Assembly (NCBI RefSeq): GCF_019203985.1
Contig: NZ_JAGSPD010000006.1
Location: forward strand, 62,001-126,000
DNA from: Winogradskyella luteola
GTDB taxonomy: Bacteria; Bacteroidota; Bacteroidia; Flavobacteriales; Flavobacteriaceae
DNA length: 64,000 nt
Direction: 5' to 3'
Made by a program: the position numbers and the translations under genes. The stretch's first letter is position 1. Each line of letters begins with the position of its first letter. This document shows positions 35,838 through 44,763 of the stretch, piece after piece. A model generated the notes under the pieces. It searched no databases. It was not told where the DNA came from and was given only the letters and a program-made list of their open reading frames with translations.

Positions 35838-36311
35838 ATGAAAGACAAAAAACGTTTCATGAAAGAAGCAGTAAATGCTGCTTTAAAAGGAATGCAAAAC
35901 AATGAAGGTGGTCCATTTGGATGCATCGTTGTTAAGGATGGTAAAATTGTAGGTCGCGGCAACAACAGAGTAACATCAACTAACGACCCAACAGCGCATG
36001 CAGAAGTTACAGCCATAAGAGATGCTTGTAAAAACTTAGATTCGTTTCAATTAGATGGTTGCGAAATCTATACCTCTTGCGAACCTTGCCCAATGTGTTT
36101 AGGTGCTATTTATTGGGCACGACCAGACAAAGTGTATTACGGAAGTGACCAAGTAGATGCTGCCAATATTGGTTTTGATGACGAGTTTATCTATAAAGAA
36201 ATTCCCCTACCATATGAAGAAAGAAGCATCCCTTTTGAGCAATTGGCTCGTGATATTGCTTTAAAACCATTTGAAGAATGGACAAAAAAAACGGATAAAA
36301 CAGAATACTAA
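35838..36311 (+). CDS. guaD: Guanine deaminase / nucleoside deaminase
   Basis: A 157-residue zinc deaminase of the CDA fold that probably converts guanine to xanthine. The zinc site is complete: HAE in PTAHAEVTA and PCPMC in SCEPCPMCLGAIYWA. The C-terminal extension, ending KPFEEWTKKTDKTEY, together with the length and the segment YYGSDQVDAANIGFDDEFIY, matches the GuaD type of Bacillus rather than the tRNA adenosine deaminase TadA. A related deaminase specificity cannot be excluded. It is a single gene upstream of dnaG. Confidence 0.88.
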   Translation: MKDKKRFMKEAVNAALKGMQNNEGGPFGCIVVKDGKIVGRGNNRVTSTNDPTAHAEVTAIRDACKNLDSFQLDGCEIYTSCEPCPMCLGAIYWARPDKVYYGSDQVDAANIGFDDEFIYKEIPLPYEERSIPFEQLARDIALKPFEEWTKKTDKTEY

Positions 36312-36488
36312 CCATGGAGCAATTAATTTCTGAAGCTGAAGATTGAAGAAATTCAAAAACTTACTTTCAGACATTAATTCGCAAAACAAATAGTTTATCT
36401 TAAATTTACCGTTCAATCTCATAGAAGCAGAAAACTTTATAAAATCTACCAAAATATTTATTAGATTCCTGTTTTTACAATAAGTTGT

Positions 36489-38468
36489 ATGATATCACAA
36501 AACACCATAGCACAAGTATTTGAAACCGCTCGCGTTGAGGAGGTCATTGGTGATTTTGTTCAGCTTAAAAAATCAGGGAGCAACTTTAAAGGTTTAAGTC
36601 CTTTTAGTGAAGAGCGCACACCAAGTTTTATGGTCTCTCCCGTAAAACAAATCTGGAAGGATTTCTCAAGTGGCAAAGGCGGTAATGCGGTAACGTTTTT
36701 AATGGAACATGAGCATTTTACCTACCCTGAGGCTATAAAGTATTTAGCTAAAAAATATAATATTGAGGTTGAGGAAACCGAACGAACCGATGAAGAAAAA
36801 GCTCAGGCAGACGCAAGAGAAAGTCTATATTTGGTAAGTGAATATGCCAATGAATACTTTCAAAAAATATTGCACAAAACCGATCAAGGAAAAGCCATTG
36901 GTTTAAGTTATTTTAAAGAGCGTGGATTTACGGAAGACACAATAGAAAAGTTTCAATTAGGCTATTCGCTAGATGAATGGCAAGCCTTTACAGATGATGC
37001 TTTGAGCAAAGGCTACAAATTAGACTTTTTAGAACAAACAGGCTTAACTATTGTTAAAGAAAGCAAACGTTTCGATAGGTTTAAAGGCCGAGTGATGTTT
37101 CCCATTCATAGCATGAGTGGAAGGATTCTTGGTTTTGGAGGTAGAATTTTAACCAACGATAAAAAAGCTGCAAAGTATCTCAATTCCCCAGAGAGCGAGA
37201 TTTACCATAAAAGTAAAGTGCTTTACGGTTTATATTTTGCCAAGCAAACCATTGCCAAAGAAGATAATTGTTATTTGGTGGAAGGCTATACAGATGTTAT
37301 TCAATTTTATCAAACTGGAGTTAAAAATGTGGTATCATCTTCAGGAACAGCTTTAACATCAGAACAAATTAGATTAATAAACAGATTAACCAATAATATA
37401 ACCGTGCTTTTTGATGGTGATGCCGCTGGTATTAGAGCTTCTATTCGTGGCATAGATTTAATTCTTGAGCAAGGCATGAATGTTAAGGTATGTACCTTTC
37501 CTGATGGTGAGGACCCAGATAGTTTTGCAAAATCCAATACCCTAGAAGAGCTTACAACATACCTCAATGAGAATGCTAAAGACTTTATTCAGTTTAAAGC
37601 ATCGTTATTGGTAAAAGAAGCTAAAAATGATCCTATAAAAAAGGCAGAAACGATTCGAGAAATTGTGAATAGCATTGCAAAAATACCTGATGCTATTAAA
37701 CGCGAAATCTATGTACAAGAATGTGCCTCTATAATGGACATTAGCGAAAATGTATTGTTTAGCACATTGGCACAAATTTCTAAAAAGGAATTTCAGAATG
37801 CCAATAAAAAATACAAACAAGAACAAAAAGCTTTTGAAGTTGTAAAAAATGAACCACAACAAAAGCAAAAGGTAGATGTACAGTACGAGTTAGAACGAAA
37901 AATTATTGAAATACTGATGCTTTATGGAGACCGAACTGAGCAGTTTGAAGATTTGGTTTTAAAAGAAGATGAAGTTTCTGGCGAATTACTTTTAGAACCA
38001 GCTATACATGAAGCACGTGTATTTGAGAAAATTTATCTCGACCTTCAAGAAGATGAAATGATGTTTTCTAACGAGAAGTTTAAAGAGTTGTACTATTCAA
38101 TTATTGATAGATTGAATCAAGATGAAAACTTTTCGACCAAAGACTTCATCAATCAATTGGATCAAGAATCGGCCAGCGAAGTCACTAGCATATTGATGGA
38201 AGATGAAAAATACAATCTCCATGATTGGGAACGCAATCAAATCATCCCAAAGGAAAAAGAACATTTAGTTCCCCAATTGGTGAGTCAAACCATTTTAAGT
38301 TTACGTTGTTATTTAATAGACCAAAAAGTAGCCGAATACAAGAACGAAACATTAAAAGAAGGAGCAGACTCCCGATCAATCATAGAAGATGTTAAAGACT
38401 ATGTTGAACTTAAAATGTTACTATCTCGAAAACTCGGAAAGGTAATTGGAGGTTACATGACTAAGTAA
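36489..38468 (+). CDS. dnaG: DNA primase
   Basis: A 659-residue bacterial primase that makes RNA primers for replication. The N-terminal domain aligns with the CHC2 zinc-binding domain (FKGLSPFSEERTPSFMVSP, then WKDFSSGKGGNAVTFLM), but the four expected zinc ligands are Ser, Ser, Asp and Ser. The catalytic core has the primase motif GRVMFPIHSMSGRILGFGGR and a TOPRIM domain with VEGYTD and LFDGDAAGIRAS, then DGEDPDSF. The C-terminal ~200 residues are the helicase-binding region. The gene overlaps the convergent response-regulator gene by 8 nt at its 3' end. Confidence 0.96.
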   Translation: MISQNTIAQVFETARVEEVIGDFVQLKKSGSNFKGLSPFSEERTPSFMVSPVKQIWKDFSSGKGGNAVTFLMEHEHFTYPEAIKYLAKKYNIEVEETERTDEEKAQADARESLYLVSEYANEYFQKILHKTDQGKAIGLSYFKERGFTEDTIEKFQLGYSLDEWQAFTDDALSKGYKLDFLEQTGLTIVKESKRFDRFKGRVMFPIHSMSGRILGFGGRILTNDKKAAKYLNSPESEIYHKSKVLYGLYFAKQTIAKEDNCYLVEGYTDVIQFYQTGVKNVVSSSGTALTSEQIRLINRLTNNITVLFDGDAAGIRASIRGIDLILEQGMNVKVCTFPDGEDPDSFAKSNTLEELTTYLNENAKDFIQFKASLLVKEAKNDPIKKAETIREIVNSIAKIPDAIKREIYVQECASIMDISENVLFSTLAQISKKEFQNANKKYKQEQKAFEVVKNEPQQKQKVDVQYELERKIIEILMLYGDRTEQFEDLVLKEDEVSGELLLEPAIHEARVFEKIYLDLQEDEMMFSNEKFKELYYSIIDRLNQDENFSTKDFINQLDQESASEVTSILMEDEKYNLHDWERNQIIPKEKEHLVPQLVSQTILSLRCYLIDQKVAEYKNETLKEGADSRSIIEDVKDYVELKMLLSRKLGKVIGGYMTK

Positions 38469-39090
38469 GGTTGTGGTGCTTTGCCTGATGAATTAAATCT
38501 ACAATGTTGGTAACATTCAATTTCTTATAAAGCCTTGCTTTGTAAGTACTCACAGTCTTTTCATTGATGCTCAATTCTTCTGCAATCTCTTTGTTTTTTC
38601 TACCAATAGAAAGCAGTTTTAAAACTTCAACTTCTCTGGTCGACAGTTTTTTAAACATACGACTTCTACTCTTTCGAGTATCTTCGTAGCGCAAATGCTT
38701 ATCCATTTTTTCGCTTAACGAAACTTCACCATTATGGATTTTTCTTATGGCAGCTTCAACAGCATCAACACTTGCAGTTTTGTTTAAATAGCCTGAAGCG
38801 CCTGCTTTAAGTGTACTTATAGCATAAATTTCTTCTGGCTGGTGACTAAACATCAATACGTTAACATGAGGATTCTCTTTTTTAATCGCTCTAAGTGCAG
38901 TAATACCATTAAGTTCAGGCAAATCGACTTCTGAAATGATAACATCAACTTTATGACGTCTTATAAATTCAAAAATCTCAATACCACTACTTAACTTACC
39001 AACGACTTTAAGGTCTGGTTTACTCTTTAAGAACAATTCTAATCCAGTTCTTACGATAGGATGGTTGTCAACAATCAAAATATGTATCAT
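38461..39090 (-). CDS. NarL/LuxR-type response regulator with atypical receiver
   Basis: A 209-residue regulator. The receiver domain covers residues 1-120 and a LuxR-type helix-turn-helix about 140-205 (LSTREVEVLKLLSIGRKNKE, then IAEELSINEKTVSTYKARL). In the receiver the usual phosphorylated aspartate is replaced by Glu54 (DVIISEVDLPELNG). One of the two N-terminal acidic residues is Asn9 (VDNHP). Ser82 and Lys103 are kept. This suggests a constitutively active or phosphorylation-independent regulator. No sensor kinase gene is adjacent. It is convergent with dnaG. Confidence 0.9.
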   Translation of the reverse strand: MIHILIVDNHPIVRTGLELFLKSKPDLKVVGKLSSGIEIFEFIRRHKVDVIISEVDLPELNGITALRAIKKENPHVNVLMFSHQPEEIYAISTLKAGASGYLNKTASVDAVEAAIRKIHNGEVSLSEKMDKHLRYEDTRKSRSRMFKKLSTREVEVLKLLSIGRKNKEIAEELSINEKTVSTYKARLYKKLNVTNIVDLIHQAKHHNLT

Positions 39091-39224
39091 GATAATTGAA
39101 TTTGGTTAGGGTTAGTTAATTGGTACAATAGCTAAACTAGGTTTAAAAGTATCTTGGAGATTTGTTGTGTAAAAGTAACTAAAATTTAAACAGTGCAAAC
39201 AATTTATTCGATAAACTGCAGTTT

Positions 39225-40013
39225 TCATCTTAATTCCTTAGGAATCTCACAAATCGGTATAGGAACCATTTTATGCTGATTTCTAGAATTATAACTCATA
39301 AAAATTTCAAAAACTTCATGTTTTCTACCTGTAAAATCATCGGTAGTTTTTCCTTCATCTTTCATCTTCATAGCCCATTCTAATTCTGGATAAGATGCGC
39401 CTATCTGATCTTCATCGCTACGAGCATCCCCAAAAAGCCCGTCACTTGGAGCTGCTTTCATAATAGATTCAGGGACATTAAGGTAATCACCAATCTTATA
39501 CACCTCAGATTTTAGCAAATCTGCAATTGGACTTAAATCTACACCACCATCCCCATACTTCGTATAAAAACCGACACCAAAGTCTTCAACTTTATTTCCT
39601 GTTCCGGCCACCAAAAGCCCCAACAAACCTGCATGATAATATAAGGTTGTCATACGCAAGCGTGCTCTAGTATTTGCTAAAGCCATGTCTACAGTAGTTT
39701 GTTTGCCATCTAAGCTTACTTCGGTTTTAAACTCTTCAAAAACAGGTGTTAGATCCACACGTGCATCGCTAACATTGGAAAAACGCTTTTTTAACTGTGA
39801 GATGTGTTCTTGTGCTCTTGTAACATGGCTAGCCGCTTGGTGAATAGGCATTTCTATACACAAAAGGTCTAAACCAGTTTTGGCACAAAGTGTAGAGGTT
39901 ACTGCGGAATCAATTCCACCAGAAATACCAATAACAAAGCCATTAACTCTAGCTTTCATTGCATAATCTTTCAGCCAGTTTACTATATGGTTGACAATCT
40001 TTTCTGTTTGCAT
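39225..40013 (-). CDS. nadE: NAD(+) synthase (ammonia-dependent type)
   Basis: A 262-residue N-type ATP pyrophosphatase that amidates deamido-NAD to NAD. The PP-loop is GISGGIDSAVTSTLC near residue 30. Other conserved segments are GTGNKVEDFGVGFYTKYGDG and PIADLLKSEVYKIGDYLNVP, followed by APSDGLFGDARSDEDQIGAS. There is no N-terminal glutaminase domain, so ammonia is the nitrogen source. It is divergent from gldB, with about 70 nt between the start codons. Confidence 0.95.
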   Translation of the reverse strand: MQTEKIVNHIVNWLKDYAMKARVNGFVIGISGGIDSAVTSTLCAKTGLDLLCIEMPIHQAASHVTRAQEHISQLKKRFSNVSDARVDLTPVFEEFKTEVSLDGKQTTVDMALANTRARLRMTTLYYHAGLLGLLVAGTGNKVEDFGVGFYTKYGDGGVDLSPIADLLKSEVYKIGDYLNVPESIMKAAPSDGLFGDARSDEDQIGASYPELEWAMKMKDEGKTTDDFTGRKHEVFEIFMSYNSRNQHKMVPIPICEIPKELR

Positions 40014-40041
40014 AATGCTTAAAATTTACAACAAAGAAGCG

Positions 40042-40049
40042 TACCTTTG
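40042..40049 (+). promoter_or_regulatory. -7 box of gldB promoter
   Basis: TACCTTTG matches TAnnTTTG and lies 36 nt before the ATG at 40086. Because it overlaps the possible TTG start at 40047, it argues for the downstream start of gldB. No -33 TTTG is found at the standard spacing. Confidence 0.6.
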
Positions 40050-40085
40050 CACAACAAAAATAACAGAAACGTGTTAGGTTTAAAA

Positions 40086-41060
40086 ATGTTTCGTAAAATG
40101 TCCATGAGAATTTACATAATATTACTATTGGGGCTCGTTTTACTGTCTTGCAATGAGGATTCTAAGCTAGAAAACGAAATCGCTAAAATTGAAGCAAACT
40201 TTACTGTAGAACGTTTTGATAAGGCATTTTCTAATGTTAAGCCTAGAGATTTACCAAAACTCAAGGAAGCCTATCCCTTTTTGTTTTCTAAGCACGTACC
40301 AGATTCGGTATGGATATACCGGATTAATGACACCTTACAAGATATGTTATTGAATGAGGTGGAAAACTCATATTCTGATTTTGAAAACATAAAACAAGAT
40401 TTAACAGGCTTGTTTCAGCATATAAAACACTACGATAAAACGTTTAGTATACCGAGAGTCATCACACTGACCAACGATGTAGATTACAGGAACAAAACCA
40501 TTGTTACGGATTCTTTAGTACTCATTGCTTTAGATAATTTTTTGGGTAAAGACCATGAGTTTTATCAAAACATACCGAGGTACATAGCCGCTAACATGGC
40601 AAAAAATCAAATTGTGCCAGAGGTTGCCGAAGGGTATGCAAAAAAGTATACGTTTCAAACTAATAGAAAAACCTTATTAGATGAAATGATTTACTTCGGA
40701 AAGCTACTTTACTTTAAGGACGTTATGATTCCGTTCGTATCTGATGCAGAGAAAATAGGCTATACACAACAGCAGATAAAATGGGGTGAAGCTAACGAGA
40801 GTCCTATTTGGAGTCATTTTATTGAAAAAGAAATGTTATACAGCACAGACAGTAAATTACCTAGCAGGTTCATTGCCGACGCTCCTTTTTCTAAATTTTA
40901 TTTGGAATTAGACAACGAATCACCAGGACGGCTAGGACAATACATGGGCTGGCAAATTGTGAGAGCTTATGCTGATACTACAGGTGAAGATGTAATGAGT
41001 ATTTTACAAAAAGAGCCCGAAGAAATTTTTATTAAATCTAAATTTAAACCTAAAAAATAA
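40086..41060 (+). CDS. gldB: Gliding motility lipoprotein GldB
   Basis: A 324-residue lipoprotein required for gliding in flavobacteria. I start it at 40086, giving MFRKMSMRIYIILLLGLVLL followed by the lipobox SC. The upstream TTG start lies inside the promoter -7 box. The body is a GldB/DUF2268-like metal-independent domain with ERFDKAFSNVKPRDLPKLKE, FPFLFSKHVPDSVW-like text near residue 70, and GRLGQYMGWQIVRAYADTTG near the end. gldC starts at its last nucleotide (TAATG overlap), so the two are coupled. GldB together with T9SS substrates suggests a surface-motile cell. Confidence 0.92.
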   Translation: MFRKMSMRIYIILLLGLVLLSCNEDSKLENEIAKIEANFTVERFDKAFSNVKPRDLPKLKEAYPFLFSKHVPDSVWIYRINDTLQDMLLNEVENSYSDFENIKQDLTGLFQHIKHYDKTFSIPRVITLTNDVDYRNKTIVTDSLVLIALDNFLGKDHEFYQNIPRYIAANMAKNQIVPEVAEGYAKKYTFQTNRKTLLDEMIYFGKLLYFKDVMIPFVSDAEKIGYTQQQIKWGEANESPIWSHFIEKEMLYSTDSKLPSRFIADAPFSKFYLELDNESPGRLGQYMGWQIVRAYADTTGEDVMSILQKEPEEIFIKSKFKPKK

Positions 41061-41398
41061 TGGCAAAAACCATGACATCTAAAATAGAACTTAATGTAGA
41101 ACTTGACGAAAACCGCGTGCCAGAAAAACTGAATTGGTCTGCACAAGATGGCGGCGTGAATAATGAGGAAGCTAAAGCCATTATGTTGTCTGTTTGGGAT
41201 AGTAAAGCTCAAGAAACCTTAAAGATAGATTTGTGGACCAAGGATATGCCTGTTGACGAGATGAAACTTTTTTTCCATCAAACTTTAGTGACTATGAGCG
41301 ATACGTTTATGAGAGCCACTCAAGACGAAAAGATGACAGCTACGATGAAGGACTTTTGCGATTATTTTGCAGAGAAATTAGAGCTAAAAAAGTCATAG
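41060..41398 (+). CDS. gldC: Gliding motility protein GldC
   Basis: A 112-residue small cytoplasmic protein. It begins MAKTMTSKIELNVELDENRV and contains KLNWSAQDGGVNNEEAKAIM and LDLWTKDMPVDEMKLFFHQT-like text, typical of GldC. Its biochemical role is not known; GldC promotes but is not essential for gliding in Flavobacterium johnsoniae. The start overlaps the gldB stop by 1 nt, so the two proteins are translationally coupled. Its last 6 nt overlap the convergent gene. Confidence 0.92.
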   Translation: MAKTMTSKIELNVELDENRVPEKLNWSAQDGGVNNEEAKAIMLSVWDSKAQETLKIDLWTKDMPVDEMKLFFHQTLVTMSDTFMRATQDEKMTATMKDFCDYFAEKLELKKS

Positions 41399-41854
41399 CG
41401 CTTTGCTAAAAGTCGTATTTAGATAGGTGTTATAATCAGGTTGAGGCTCTTGCTTCAAAACATAATTAGTCCAAGCTAAACGCTCATGGTTAATAACTTC
41501 CAATTCCCAAACACAAGGGGCCAAGCCATTTCCAGAAACTTTTTCAAAAACAGTAAGGTTATTATAATCGGTTTTAAAAATATGTGTATTTAACATGTTG
41601 TCGCCAACCCACCAATTGATTAATGAAAAGATGCCTTCTGTACCTGCATGCAAAATTAAAAAGCCAATGTTATTGTGTTTTGAGTTAAATCCATTGGTTA
41701 ATGCCAGCCATTTTATCAGCTGTCCTTTTGCATTGTTGTAGAATATAGTATTATCAAAGTCTCCATGCTTGGCAATGGTATAAATTTTTATTTGCCAACC
41801 ATTAACTTTATGTAATTCTTCAAATCTTATTTTTCGTGGCTTGTAAGTCGTCAT
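41393..41854 (-). CDS. Conserved-looking protein of unknown function
   Basis: A 153-residue soluble protein that I do not recognise as a named family. It is rich in aromatic residues (GWQIKIYTIAKHGDF, NWWVGDNMLNTHIF, CVWELEVINHERLAWTNYVL), with a regular alpha/beta appearance and no signal peptide or membrane segment. It ends convergently with gldC, overlapping it by 6 nt. It is probably a real gene, because it is long, free of stops and has plausible composition. No function can be assigned. Confidence 0.7.
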   Translation of the reverse strand: MTTYKPRKIRFEELHKVNGWQIKIYTIAKHGDFDNTIFYNNAKGQLIKWLALTNGFNSKHNNIGFLILHAGTEGIFSLINWWVGDNMLNTHIFKTDYNNLTVFEKVSGNGLAPCVWELEVINHERLAWTNYVLKQEPQPDYNTYLNTTFSKAL

Positions 41855-42030
41855 GGTGTTAATTTAACGCTTTTCGCTAAAACATTAAACTTTAAAAATC
41901 ACTTTTCTAAAGATTTTCTATACATACTAAAAACAATATTGAAATAAGCCTCGACATTACACAGCTAATACAAGTATATTAATATTTGTGTCTGCTTCTT
42001 GGAATTTACAAAACTATGTTATGTGTGTTT

Positions 42031-42963
42031 TTAATTAACCGCTAATCGATTATTAGCTGTAGTATAATAGGGTACAACACTAAAAAGATCTGAAGAAGAT
42101 GAATTAATATAATCTGGATTTTCAACCTGTTCTTTTATAAAATTTACAGTATCATACACTTCCCATGCCGTCAGTTTGTTTAGTTTTCCAAAACTGGTTT
42201 TAGATTCTAACTTATTCTTTTCAATCATTTTCAATACCGCATCTTCCTTAACCAATCGCATAGTTTTATGAGAGCTATTGCCATTATTGGTTTCTTCTAA
42301 TACCCAGTAAGATTTTTGATTTTTAGCAGTCTTTTTTGATCTCCAGTTCAACATGTTCGTCAAACTTGTTCTTTGTCTAGTGTGGGCTTGTTGCTTTACT
42401 TCTTCCACTAGAATTGACTTACTGTTTTCAATTTCACCAATAGCTTCACTTTCTTCAATTGGTATTAATTCTTTTAACGATTTTGGCAATATTATTTTAG
42501 ATATGGTATCGAAACTTATATTAGCTTTTGGTTTATAGTTATGGTAAACTATTTTATTTTCAGTTAGATAAAGTGTGTTGATAGCAGATGTAACTGCTTT
42601 TTTAGGTATAGTTAGGGAGGTTTTTTTAGAATGTTCTTCAATATCCTCATGCCTAAGAAGTGTCATTATGATGCGCTTATCTATCAAATTAGCCTGTACA
42701 ACAAGTCTGCCCAAAGGAGTTTCATTTAAAGCAATTTTAACATCCTTGCTGCCAACTTCTATCCTTTTTTCAAAATTCTGATTAAAAATTTCTATACTAT
42801 AAATTATCTTATCACTTGATAAGATTAGACTATCACCACTTTCATTAAGACCATGTTTTAATTCTTTAGCCCTAAAATTAATGTTCTGTAACAATGTTGA
42901 TTTTTGACCATAGGATGCCAACATCGTAAATATAAAAACCAATATGGAAAAGCTTTTAAACAT
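42031..42963 (-). CDS. Secreted or periplasmic protein of unknown function
   Basis: A 310-residue protein with a signal peptide (about residues 1-19, MFKSFSILVFIFTMLASYG), so exported. The body is mixed and rich in Lys, Ser and Ile. Recognisable stretches are LYLTENKIVYHNYKPKANIS and SYWVLEETNNGNSSHKTMRL, but they do not match a family I know. It is flanked by ~180-nt spacers and is monocistronic. No function can be assigned. Confidence 0.65.
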   Translation of the reverse strand: MFKSFSILVFIFTMLASYGQKSTLLQNINFRAKELKHGLNESGDSLILSSDKIIYSIEIFNQNFEKRIEVGSKDVKIALNETPLGRLVVQANLIDKRIIMTLLRHEDIEEHSKKTSLTIPKKAVTSAINTLYLTENKIVYHNYKPKANISFDTISKIILPKSLKELIPIEESEAIGEIENSKSILVEEVKQQAHTRQRTSLTNMLNWRSKKTAKNQKSYWVLEETNNGNSSHKTMRLVKEDAVLKMIEKNKLESKTSFGKLNKLTAWEVYDTVNFIKEQVENPDYINSSSSDLFSVVPYYTTANNRLAVN

Positions 42964-43161
42964 TAAAAATGAATTAATTAAATACCAGTGTACAAATATT
43001 CTAAGATGCTAAATTATTCAACAACTCCCCTTTAATAAGAAATTTAAGATGCTTTGCATTTTTTTTAGCTGATATGCTTTCTACCTCGTTGTAATACAAA
43101 AAAATAGGATTTAAACATTAGTCTCTGCTGAGTATTATGCCGTATTTTTATAAATTAGCCT

Positions 43162-43776
43162 ATGCGAAAAATACTATTTGGTGTCATCATTACTCTAATT
43201 GTCTTATTTACGTTTAAATACTGTGGTGATAAAAAGGAAAATAAAATCGAACTTCAAGAGAGCACAGCTTTAATACAAGAACAGATTAAAAATGTTGGTA
43301 AATTGGTGGTTACAGAGGGGCATTTTAGCGAAGTATTTACCTATAAAAATTCTAAAGCCGTTTTTGGAGATTTGTTAGAAGCAGAAAAGCGGGCTATAGT
43401 GATAGTTAATGCCGATGTAACCATAGGATACGATTTAAGTCAAATAGAATATAAAGTATATGAAACTACTAAAACCTTACAAATATTAAACATTCCAGAG
43501 GAAGAAATAAAAATTAGTCCAGATTTTGAGTATTATGATATTCAAGCCGATTTTTTAAATCAGTTTGAAGCTAAGGATTATAATGAGATCAAAAAAACAG
43601 TCAACGCCTCTCTAATGAAAAAAATCGAAAATTCAGATTTAAAATCCAACGCACAAAATAGATTGATAAGCGAGCTAGGAAAGTTCTTTATTCTAACAAA
43701 TTCTTTGGGTTGGACATTAGAATACAATCAAACACCAATCGAATCCATTGAAAGTCTTCAAAATTTAAAACTATAG
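43162..43776 (+). CDS. DUF4230-type membrane-anchored protein
   Basis: A 204-residue protein with one N-terminal membrane helix (residues about 4-19, ILFGVIITLIVLFTFKY) and an exported domain resembling DUF4230 (NVGKLVVTEGHFSEVFTYKN; KRAIVIVNADVTIGYDLSQI; LNIPEEEIKISPDFEYYDIQ). Its function is unknown; members are found widely in Bacteroidota and Firmicutes. The 3' end overlaps the convergent rhodanese gene by 6 nt. Confidence 0.78.
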   Translation: MRKILFGVIITLIVLFTFKYCGDKKENKIELQESTALIQEQIKNVGKLVVTEGHFSEVFTYKNSKAVFGDLLEAEKRAIVIVNADVTIGYDLSQIEYKVYETTKTLQILNIPEEEIKISPDFEYYDIQADFLNQFEAKDYNEIKKTVNASLMKKIENSDLKSNAQNRLISELGKFFILTNSLGWTLEYNQTPIESIESLQNLKL

Positions 43777-44076
43777 TTTATTCTTTACACTCACCCAACC
43801 GCCACCGTTAATGGCATCTACATTGTTTAGATTTAAAAACTTAGCGGCCTTTGCAGAACGTACTCCACTTTCACAACATGCAATAATTGGCTTGTTTAAT
43901 TGCTTAACTTCTTCTACCCTGTTTCTTAATTCATCTAAAGGAATATGAACAGAGTTTTCAATATGTCCCGCATCCCACTCGCGCTGTGTTCTTACATCTA
44001 ATATTACAGCTTCATTTTTTAAATAGGTTTCTACTTGACGCTTTTTGGCACCAAAAATAAAATCTAAAAATCCCAT
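43771..44076 (-). CDS. Single-domain rhodanese-like protein
   Basis: A 101-residue rhodanese-fold protein that could carry persulfide sulfur. The active-site loop is ACCESGVR, with the second Cys as the sulfur acceptor. Other landmarks are AVILDVRTQREWDAGHIENS and VHIPLDELRNR. I start it at MGFLDFIFGAKKRQVETYL (44076). A start at 44139 would overlap the divergent TetR gene and adds an unrelated hydrophobic stretch. It lies divergent to the regulator of the paa operon, but no link to phenylacetate metabolism is evident. Confidence 0.85.
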   Translation of the reverse strand: MGFLDFIFGAKKRQVETYLKNEAVILDVRTQREWDAGHIENSVHIPLDELRNRVEEVKQLNKPIIACCESGVRSAKAAKFLNLNNVDAINGGGWVSVKNKL

Positions 44077-44123
44077 GGCTACTTTTTTGTTTAAATTTAC
44101 GAATAATATAAGTTTATAGGTAT

Positions 44124-44693
44124 TTGAAAAAAGAAACACGCAGAGAAGAAATCATCAGAGTCGCAGCAAAACTATTTAAGGAAAAAGGCTTTAGCGCTGT
44201 TACTATGCGAGACCTTGCTGCCGAAATGGGGATAAAAGCGGCTAGCCTCTACAACCATATAAATTCAAAACAAGACATTCTTAATGATATCATCATTTCT
44301 TTAGCCGAAGCATTTACAGAGGGCATGAAACTTATTCAATCTTCTAACAAGAATTGTATCGATAAGCTTAAGCAAATCATTGAACTACACGTTAAGCTAT
44401 CGAGCCAAAATGTATATGGTATGGCATCTTTGAACAATGATTGGATGCATTTAGACGAAAAACTAAAATACTACCAAAAGTTACGAATAGACTACGAAGA
44501 TGACTTTAGAAGTATTCTCAAAGAAGGAATAGCTTCTGGCGAGATTATAAATGTAAAGCCAGATGTGATGATGTTTTCCATTCTCACCACTTTACGATCA
44601 TTGTACATTTGGATACCAAAAAAAGAAGAACTCAACCTAAAAGAACTGTCAAGTACATTGAGTCAAATCCTGATAACCGGAATTAACAAATAG
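44124..44693 (+). CDS. TetR-family regulator of the paa operon (PaaR-like)
   Basis: A 189-residue TetR/AcrR repressor with a TTG start (44124). The DNA-binding domain covers residues 5-55 (EIIRVAAKLFKEKGFSAVTM, then AAEMGIKAASLYNHINSKQD). The C-terminal ~130 residues are the helical ligand domain. It lies 70 nt upstream of paaE on the same strand, and a perfect 18-nt palindrome occurs between them. By analogy with TetR-type PaaR proteins, it would repress paa genes until phenylacetyl-CoA binds. The ligand is inferred, not seen. Confidence 0.85.
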   Translation: MKKETRREEIIRVAAKLFKEKGFSAVTMRDLAAEMGIKAASLYNHINSKQDILNDIIISLAEAFTEGMKLIQSSNKNCIDKLKQIIELHVKLSSQNVYGMASLNNDWMHLDEKLKYYQKLRIDYEDDFRSILKEGIASGEIINVKPDVMMFSILTTLRSLYIWIPKKEELNLKELSSTLSQILITGINK

Positions 44694-44709
44694 TTTAGAT
44701 TTAATTTTA

Positions 44710-44717
44710 TAACTTTG
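44710..44717 (+). promoter_or_regulatory. -7 box of the paa operon promoter
   Basis: TAACTTTG fits TAnnTTTG and lies just upstream of the 18-nt palindrome, which would cover the transcription start. No -33 TTTG stands at 19 nt, so the promoter may need activation or be weak. Confidence 0.6.
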
Positions 44718-44724
44718 CTAAATA

Positions 44725-44742
44725 AACTAACAATTGTTAGTT
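44725..44742. promoter_or_regulatory. Palindromic TetR operator before paaE
   Basis: AACTAACAATTGTTAGTT is a perfect 18-nt inverted repeat, 22 nt before the paaE start and 7 nt after the -7 box. Its size and position fit a TetR-type operator that blocks initiation of the paa transcript. Confidence 0.8.
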
Positions 44743-44763
44743 ATAGGTTTACACTTTGGCAAT

